Assembly: GCF_036032445.1 (NCBI RefSeq)
Contig: NZ_CP107932.1
Span: forward strand, 3,784,501 to 3,848,500
Direction of reading: 5' to 3'
Length of the DNA: 64,000 bases
Source: Nocardia sp. NBC_00416
Lineage (GTDB): Bacteria; Actinomycetota; Actinomycetes; Mycobacteriales; Mycobacteriaceae
How positions within the stretch are numbered: the stretch's first letter is position 1; each line of letters begins with the position of its first letter. The notes under the pieces were generated by a model. That model saw only the letters and a program-made list of their open reading frames with translations. It had not been told where the DNA came from and did not search any database. Made by a program: the position numbers and the translations under genes. Of the stretch, positions 59,080-64,000 are shown one piece after another.

Positions 59080-59913
59080 TCACCGCGTGGACAACCGGTC
59101 CAACGCCGCCTGGCTCGCATCGTCCGCGGCGCGGCAGATCATCAACCGTTGGTCGGTATCTTGCAGCGGCATGAGTACTTCGTAATCCACTGCGATGGCA
59201 CCGACGGCTGGATGACGCATCGCCTTGCTTCCGCGACCGTTGCCCAAGACGTCCTGCCTGTCCCATAGTCGTGCGAAGTGCTCATCATGAGCGGTGAGTT
59301 CGGCGATGAGGTCGGCCAATCGCCGATCCTCGGGATGCACGGCCCACGCGGCGCGCAGATGGGCGATGGCGTCCCGCACGACGCGTTCGCGGTCGACATA
59401 GGACTCGCGTATCCGCGGATGCATCAGGCACAGCCACATCGAGTTGCGCTGCGCCGGCGGCAGGGTGTCGAAATCCACCAGCAGCTTCGCCATTTCGCCG
59501 TTCCAGGCCAGGATGTCGTAGCGGTGGTCCATCAGCATGGCCGGCAGTGGCAACAGGTCGGCGACCAGCCGGGCCAGCGGCGGCGCGGCGGTGGTGGCGG
59601 GGCCGTCCACAGTGCGGGCGCGATGCCGGGTCAGGTCGAAGAGGTAGGCGCGTTCGGCGGGGGCCAGGCGCAGGGCCCGGGCCAGCGCTTCCACCACGTC
59701 CGCTGAGGGTCGGAGTCCGCGGGCCTGTTCCAGCCGCACGATGTAGTCGATGCTGACCCCGGCCAGTTCGGCGACCTCTTCGCGGCGCAGTCCGGGGGTC
59801 CGCCGCGCCTGCCGCCGCGCCGGTAGTCCGAAATCGCGCGGGTCCAGGCGTTCGCGTCGAGTTCGCAGGAACGCGGCCAGCTCCTGTGTCGCGTCCACGG
59901 TGGGGGTCGTCAT
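59080..59913 (-). CDS. XRE/MmyB-type regulator
   Basis: 277 residues from the ATG at 59913 (another in-frame ATG at 59955). HTH at residues 30-75: PGLRREEVAELAGVSIDYIV, RLEQARGLRPSADVVEALAR; C-terminal MmyB-like ligand domain: LMDHRYDILAWNGEMAKLLV, RNSMWLCLMHPRIRESYVDR. Divergent from the aldo/keto reductase at 60031, its likely target. Confidence 0.9.
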   Translation of the reverse strand: MTTPTVDATQELAAFLRTRRERLDPRDFGLPARRQARRTPGLRREEVAELAGVSIDYIVRLEQARGLRPSADVVEALARALRLAPAERAYLFDLTRHRARTVDGPATTAAPPLARLVADLLPLPAMLMDHRYDILAWNGEMAKLLVDFDTLPPAQRNSMWLCLMHPRIRESYVDRERVVRDAIAHLRAAWAVHPEDRRLADLIAELTAHDEHFARLWDRQDVLGNGRGSKAMRHPAVGAIAVDYEVLMPLQDTDQRLMICRAADDASQAALDRLSTR

Positions 59914-60030
59914 GCCCGGTCCAACAGCCGGGGTAGGAGTGGTGTTCCCAGGCACTTCTTTCCCTTACCCCCTGCTCGCGGCGGTCGCAGGCTTGTTCTC
60001 GACGACAGATCACGAGCACAGGAGGACATG

Positions 60031-61095
60031 ATGGCGCTCACCCTCGACACCTACCGGCTGCTGGGCCGCTCCGGGTTGCGGGTCTCACCGCTGGCGCTGG
60101 GAGCGGCGACCTTCGGCACCGAGTGGGGCTGGGGCGCCGAGCGAGACGAGGCGCGCAAGCTGTTCGACCACTACGTGGAGCGCGGCGGCAATTTCATCGA
60201 CACCGCCACCACCTATACGAACGGCAGCTCCGAGCGTCTGCTCGGCGAATTCACGCGCGACAGCCGCGACAGCTTGGTTCTGGCCACGAAATACACGACG
60301 CTGCGCAGGCCGGGTGACCCGAATTCCGGCGGTGCGCACCGCAAGAGCCTGGTCGGGTCGGTGGAAGCCAGTCTGCGACAGCTGAATACCGACTACATCG
60401 ATCTGCTCTACCTGCACGTGTGGGATTTCACGACGCCGGTCGAGGAGATCCTGCGCGGTATGGACGATCTCGTCCGGCAGGGCAAGATCTTGTACGTGGC
60501 GATCTCCAACGCCCCGGCCTGGCAGGTGTCACGTATGCAGACGATCGCCGACCTGCGGGGCTGGTCGCCACTGGTCGCGCTGGAGATCGAATACAACCTG
60601 ATCGAGCGCACCGGGGAACGTGACCTGATCCCCATGGCACGTGAGATGGGGTTGGGTGTGATCCCCTATTCACCGCTGGCCGGCGGGGTGCTCACCGGCA
60701 AGTACAGCCGCGCCGACCTGACCGCCTCGGGCGTCGCATCCGACGACGGCACCCGCAAGAGGTTCAACGTCGCGCTGGGCACGGTCACCGAACGCAACCT
60801 TGCCATCGCCGAGGTCGTGCGGGAGGTCGCCATGGAGTTGGGCCGCACCCCCGCCCAGGTCGGACTGGCCTGGACCCTGCAGAACCCGGACGTGACGGCG
60901 CCGATCATCGGTGCTCGCACCCCCGCCCAACTGGAGGACGATCTGGGTGCCCTGGAGGTCGACTTCACGGCCGCCCAGCTGGCCCGCCTCGACGAGTCCA
61001 GCGCGATAGAGCTCGGCTTCCCGCACCACATGCTCGCCAGTGATCACATCCGGAATGTGACCGCGGGCGACCTGAAGCTCGAGACCCGCCGCTGA
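60031..61095 (+). CDS. Aldo/keto reductase
   Basis: 354 residues from the second of two adjacent ATGs, which is five bases after AGGAGG. TFGTEWGWGAERDEARKLFD, GNFIDTATTYTNGSSERLLG (Asp and Tyr of the catalytic tetrad), LVLATKYTTLRRPG (Lys) and YIDLLYLHVWDF (His); YSPLAGGVLTGKYSR binds NADPH. A potassium-channel-beta-like AKR. Divergent from the MmyB-type regulator; a strong hairpin follows its end. Confidence 0.95.
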   Translation: MALTLDTYRLLGRSGLRVSPLALGAATFGTEWGWGAERDEARKLFDHYVERGGNFIDTATTYTNGSSERLLGEFTRDSRDSLVLATKYTTLRRPGDPNSGGAHRKSLVGSVEASLRQLNTDYIDLLYLHVWDFTTPVEEILRGMDDLVRQGKILYVAISNAPAWQVSRMQTIADLRGWSPLVALEIEYNLIERTGERDLIPMAREMGLGVIPYSPLAGGVLTGKYSRADLTASGVASDDGTRKRFNVALGTVTERNLAIAEVVREVAMELGRTPAQVGLAWTLQNPDVTAPIIGARTPAQLEDDLGALEVDFTAAQLARLDESSAIELGFPHHMLASDHIRNVTAGDLKLETRR

Positions 61096-61099
61096 TATG

Positions 61100-61133
61100 G
61101 CCCCGAGGGCGGCACAACCACCGCCCTCGGGGC
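61100..61133. terminator. Bidirectional terminator hairpin
   Basis: GCCCCGAGGGCGG pairs perfectly with CCGCCCTCGGGGC (13 bp, loop of 8) between the convergent aldo/keto reductase (61095) and second MmyB-type regulator (61205). Confidence 0.8.
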
Positions 61134-61204
61134 GATCGCGGCAGAGCCGGGGCCGCCCCACCCGGCCCCGATCGGACTCGACCGATCACGAACACACAGT
61201 GCGC

Positions 61205-62047
61205 TCAGTAGGTGAATCGTTCGATCCCGGTGATACGCATGAGGTCCAGCGCGGTGGCTTCGGGTGTATCCGGCGGGGCCGAGTAGATGACGAACGTCTG
61301 ATCGGTGTCCGGTACCAGCAGGGTGTCGCAGTCGAGGGTGAGCAGGCCGAACTCGGGGTGGTCGATCGTCGCGGTCGTGGCGCGGATCGAACCGGACCGC
61401 CCGGCGCGCCACAGATCATCGAAACGTTCGCTGCCGGTGCGCAACTCGGTGATCAGACGCACGAGTGCCGGGTCTGCGGGGTAGCGGGCCTGCGCCGTCC
61501 GGAGGCAGCCCACACAGTGCGCGGCCGAATCCGCCTCCTCCTCCGCCGCTCGGACGACCCGGTCGAGGCCGTCGCCGAGGAATCGCTGCCAGAGGAAGTT
61601 CCGGCGGGCCGGCGGCCATTCGGAGAAGTCGCCGAGCAGCGCGGCCGCGAGTGAATTCCACACCAGCACATCCGATTTGGCCGACAGCACCACCACCGGA
61701 CGGTCGGAGATCCGGTCCATCGCCCGGAGCGCGCTGGAGTTCACCAGCATGGGGACGTGTCCCTCGTGCGGCGGTTCGCAGCCGCTGAGCCGGAACACCA
61801 GGTCACGGTCGTCATCGTTGAATCGCAGGGCGCGGGTCAGCGCGCCGAGTACCTGCGCGGAGGGTTTGGGCCCCCGTCCCTGCTCGAGCCGGACGATGTA
61901 GTCGACACTGAGCCCCGCCAGCTGGGCGACCTCTTCGCGCCGGAGTCCGGGAACCTGCCGCCGCTGTCCCGACGGCAGTCCGACATCCCCGGGTTCGATC
62001 CGGGAACGCGCGGTACGCAGCACGGACGCGAGTTCGGCTCTGTTCAT
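61205..62047 (-). CDS. XRE/MmyB-type regulator
   Basis: 280 residues from the ATG at 62047. HTH: VPGLRREEVAQLAGLSVDYI, VRLEQGRGPKPSAQVLGALT; MmyB-like domain: RISDRPVVVLSAKSDVLVWN, RRNFLWQRFLGDGLDRVVRA. A paralogue of the regulator at 59080. Divergent from the SDR gene at 62149, its likely target. Confidence 0.9.
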   Translation of the reverse strand: MNRAELASVLRTARSRIEPGDVGLPSGQRRQVPGLRREEVAQLAGLSVDYIVRLEQGRGPKPSAQVLGALTRALRFNDDDRDLVFRLSGCEPPHEGHVPMLVNSSALRAMDRISDRPVVVLSAKSDVLVWNSLAAALLGDFSEWPPARRNFLWQRFLGDGLDRVVRAAEEEADSAAHCVGCLRTAQARYPADPALVRLITELRTGSERFDDLWRAGRSGSIRATTATIDHPEFGLLTLDCDTLLVPDTDQTFVIYSAPPDTPEATALDLMRITGIERFTY

Positions 62048-62148
62048 TCCTCCATCCTGCCCCGGACAGCCGATCGCGGGGATGGTACTGCCGGTCCCAT
62101 GGGTCAGGGGTCCTGGCGACCCGGTTCGAAGATCGCGATGCTGCGAAT

Positions 62149-62877
62149 ATGACAACTACAGCGGCCGCGACGACCGTTCTGGTGACCGGTGCGAACAAAG
62201 GACTGGGACGCGAAGCCGTGCGGCGATTCGCGACCATGGGCTGGCGGGTGTTCCTGGCCGCGCGAGACGTCGACCGCGGCACCACGGCAGTACGCGAGTT
62301 GGCCGCAGCCGGGCTGCACGCGGAATTCGTACCGATGGACATCACCAGCGACGAATCGGTGCGCGAGGCCCTCGATCTCGTGAGTGCTCGCACCCGGCAT
62401 CTGGACGTCCTCGTCAACAACGCCGGCATCGGTGCGCCGGCGACCCCGCCGGCCGAGACGCCGGCCGCCGACCTCGGGGTAGTGTTCGACACCAACGTCC
62501 TGGGCGCGATCCGGGTGACGAACGCGTTTCTCCCGCTGCTGCAAGCCGGCGAGAATCCCCGGATCGTCATGGTGTCCAGCGGAATGGGATCCATTGCGAC
62601 CATCACCGACCCCGCCGCGGCCGACCTCGCCCAGCCCACACTCGGTTACCCGGCATCGAAAGCCGCACTGAACATGATCACCAGCCAGTATGCTCGCGCG
62701 CTCCCCGGCATCCGGATCAACGCCGTCGACCCCGGTTACACGGCTACCGACCTCAACGACCACACCGGTTTCCAGACAGTCACCGAGGGCACCGACGCCA
62801 TTGTCGATCTGGCCGATATCGAGTCCACCGGTCCCACCGGTGGTTTCTTCGACCGCAACGGCCGCACACCGTGGTGA
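62149..62877 (+). CDS. Short-chain dehydrogenase/reductase
   Basis: 242 residues. TTVLVTGANKGLGREAVRRF (nucleotide binding) near residue 8, LDVLVNNAGIG at about 85, Ser in RIVMVSSGMGSIATI and the catalytic Y-x3-K in LGYPASKAALNMITSQYARA at about 168, ending INAVDPGYTATDLN. A classical SDR using NADP. Divergent from the second MmyB-type regulator; its stop overlaps an in-frame GTG of the next frame. Confidence 0.95.
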   Translation: MTTTAAATTVLVTGANKGLGREAVRRFATMGWRVFLAARDVDRGTTAVRELAAAGLHAEFVPMDITSDESVREALDLVSARTRHLDVLVNNAGIGAPATPPAETPAADLGVVFDTNVLGAIRVTNAFLPLLQAGENPRIVMVSSGMGSIATITDPAAADLAQPTLGYPASKAALNMITSQYARALPGIRINAVDPGYTATDLNDHTGFQTVTEGTDAIVDLADIESTGPTGGFFDRNGRTPW

Positions 62878-63002
62878 CCGGCCGTCCCCCCGGCAGGCGA
62901 CCGGGTCCGCGAGCCGGGTTGATCGTGACGGCCGTCGCGCTGCCGATCCTCGCGGTCCTCGCCGGATACCTCTGGATTTCGACACAGGAGGCCGCAGAAA
63001 CG

Positions 63003-63404
63003 ATGAACCCGACCAGCGCGACGACGACCGTATTGTCGATCGGGTTGCACCCCAGCGCACTCGACTACAGCCGGATTCCCGGGCTCGACGAGGAGACGCT
63101 CACCGCCAGGATCGCCGCCGGCGATCGCGCGTTGCACGACGCGGGATTCGATGTGGTGTCGTGTCTGCTGCCGGCCGATCCCGACGCGGCGGAAACCGCG
63201 CTGCGCGGGTGCGCCGCCGATACGCCCTTCGCGGTCGTGATGATCGGCGCCGGGATACGGGCGAGCCTCGAGCACACGCTGCTGTTCGAGCGCGTCGTCA
63301 ATGTGGTCAACGCACTCTCTCCCGGGGTGAAGTACTGCTTCAACACCTCACCCGAAGCGACCATCGACGCGATAAGCAGATGGGTGCGACCGGGGGCCCG
63401 GTGA
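63003..63404 (+). CDS. Hypothetical small Rossmann-like protein
   Basis: 133 residues from the ATG at 63003 (AGGAGG 11 bases upstream). TTTVLSIGLHPSALDYSRIP, LHDAGFDVVSCLLPADPDAA, FAVVMIGAGIRASLEHTLLF, VKYCFNTSPEATIDAISRWV is a compact alpha/beta pattern seen in uncharacterised actinobacterial proteins. The frame is open back to a GTG at 62874 overlapping the SDR stop, adding a hydrophobic segment; the longer version would be membrane-anchored. Confidence 0.7.
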   Translation: MNPTSATTTVLSIGLHPSALDYSRIPGLDEETLTARIAAGDRALHDAGFDVVSCLLPADPDAAETALRGCAADTPFAVVMIGAGIRASLEHTLLFERVVNVVNALSPGVKYCFNTSPEATIDAISRWVRPGAR

Positions 63405-63536
63405 TCGGATACCGGCCGGCCCGGCGTCTCGCGTCCGCGACCTCGACCCGCGGGCCTTGACACAGTGCGGGCCACGGCTTTGACTGACCCGGAAGCTGGT
63501 GTTACCTCATCCGACAATGCTCTGAGAGGTCGACAT

Positions 63537-64000
63537 ATGCACAGCACACGGTCAGCGCGGGGGCCGCGGCCCGGATCGTCCACCCGCCGCGGAACCCGCT
63601 CGGTACTGGCACTGATCGGCGCGTGCCTGCTCTCCTCGACGGTCACCGGAACCGCTGTCGGCGAACCGTCGGCGGACACCGGGTTCGCGATCCCCTTCGC
63701 CGGGGCGCCCGCCTACGAGCACGTGGCGCCGACCCAGATGACGGGTCCGGAGCAGCTCAACCAGCCGCTCGGCCGGGCCCGGGCCGACGAGATCGCCGGT
63801 CAGGTGGGTCTCAGCAGCGCCGACGCGCTGACCGACCAGCAGTACCGCGACCTCAGCACCGGCGGCGGGGTCGGCGGCAACCCCGAGGCGGCCGAGGTGA
63901 TCGACGCCTGCGTCCGGATCCTCACCAACACGGTCGGCCGCCCCCTCTATTCCCAGGTGAACGGGCAGCGCACACCGTCGGTGCTGGCCGGCTACGGGCT
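63537..64000 (+). CDS. Secreted protein, partial at window edge
   Basis: ATG with GAGAGG seven bases upstream; 154 codons before the right edge with no stop. A long signal peptide (RRGTRSVLALIGACLLSSTV, TGTAVG before EPSADTG) is followed by PYEHVAPTQMTGPEQLNQPL-like AYEHVAPTQMTGPEQLNQPL, GQVGLSSADALTDQQYRDLS and VIDACVRILTNTVGRPLYSQ. A secreted Nocardia-type hypothetical protein. A TTGACA at about 63459 may be its -35. Confidence 0.75.
   Translation, partial: MHSTRSARGPRPGSSTRRGTRSVLALIGACLLSSTVTGTAVGEPSADTGFAIPFAGAPAYEHVAPTQMTGPEQLNQPLGRARADEIAGQVGLSSADALTDQQYRDLSTGGGVGGNPEAAEVIDACVRILTNTVGRPLYSQVNGQRTPSVLAGYG

Noticed and set aside
1..64000. CRISPR arrays, transposases, integrases
   Set aside because: Looked for regularly spaced identical repeats, DDE/serine/tyrosine recombinase motifs and inverted repeats at gene borders; none found. 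The small resolvase-like protein at 10249 lacks the catalytic serine motif.

Overview
The window is high-GC actinobacterial DNA. Many GTG and TTG starts, ATGA/GTGA overlaps, strong AGGAGG-type ribosome sites, a SARP regulator, XRE/MmyB-type regulators, a Ddn-like deazaflavin reductase, DUF1707 and ABA4-like proteins together point to Mycobacteriales, most probably Nocardia or a close relative (inference from content; no rRNA or other phylogenetic marker is present). It reads as an accessory, fast-evolving chromosome region: short regulator/enzyme pairs alternate with an unusually large number of decayed gene fragments and small internal duplications. No tRNA, rRNA, CRISPR array, transposase or integrase was found.

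Layout. 0-1.4 kb: two overlapping minus-strand genes that look like two components of an ABC-three-component (ABC-3C) conflict system, with the ATPase expected just beyond the left edge. 1.8-8 kb: two XRE/TPR regulators, each with a 7-7-7 inverted repeat upstream; one is linked to a GNAT acetyltransferase and a Nudix hydrolase, the other is divergent from an acyl-CoA-dehydrogenase/hexapeptide-acyltransferase pair. 8-13.3 kb: lipoprotein, SLOG protein/Nudix divergent pair, a coupled operon of three very small genes, and an AlbA/Schlafen-type ATP-binding regulator preceded by phased CCATTT repeats. 13.3-18.3 kb: fragments, then TetR/hydrolase and monooxygenase/TetR divergent pairs with clear operators. 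18.4-24 kb: a SARP regulator flanked by two matching triple 11-bp direct repeats, in front of an alcohol-dehydrogenase-like gene and a hemerythrin-like gene. 24-29 kb: hypothetical and secreted genes and a MerR gene whose operator is repeated in front of a membrane-protein operon.

29-42 kb is the most eroded part: copies of segments found elsewhere in the window, a secreted protein with an in-frame TGA, two DHFR-like reductases, and fragments of SDR, TetR, imine-reductase, AraC, SRPBCC and GFA genes between intact genes (ArsR/SRPBCC, TetR/NmrA, an immunity-like protein). 42-52.5 kb holds a Ddn-like reductase, ArsR/DUF2071, secreted proteins, DUF2267, DUF5996, DUF6069, an EamA/Lrp deletion scar and an oxidoreductase/HxlR divergent pair. 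52.8-55.06 kb is a compact operon, ended by a strong hairpin, that looks like a RiPP pathway: a 32-residue precursor, an HExxH-motif peptide-modification protein and a PI3/4-kinase-like protein. 55-64 kb has a hydrolase, an S9 peptidase, two MmyB-type regulators, an aldo/keto reductase, an SDR and the start of a secreted protein.

The best candidate for a poorly described system is the 52.87-55.02 kb operon; the next is the truncated ABC-3C-like locus at the left edge. The two divergent-pair deletion scars and the four copies of the small-gene operon show how the region is decaying and reshuffling.
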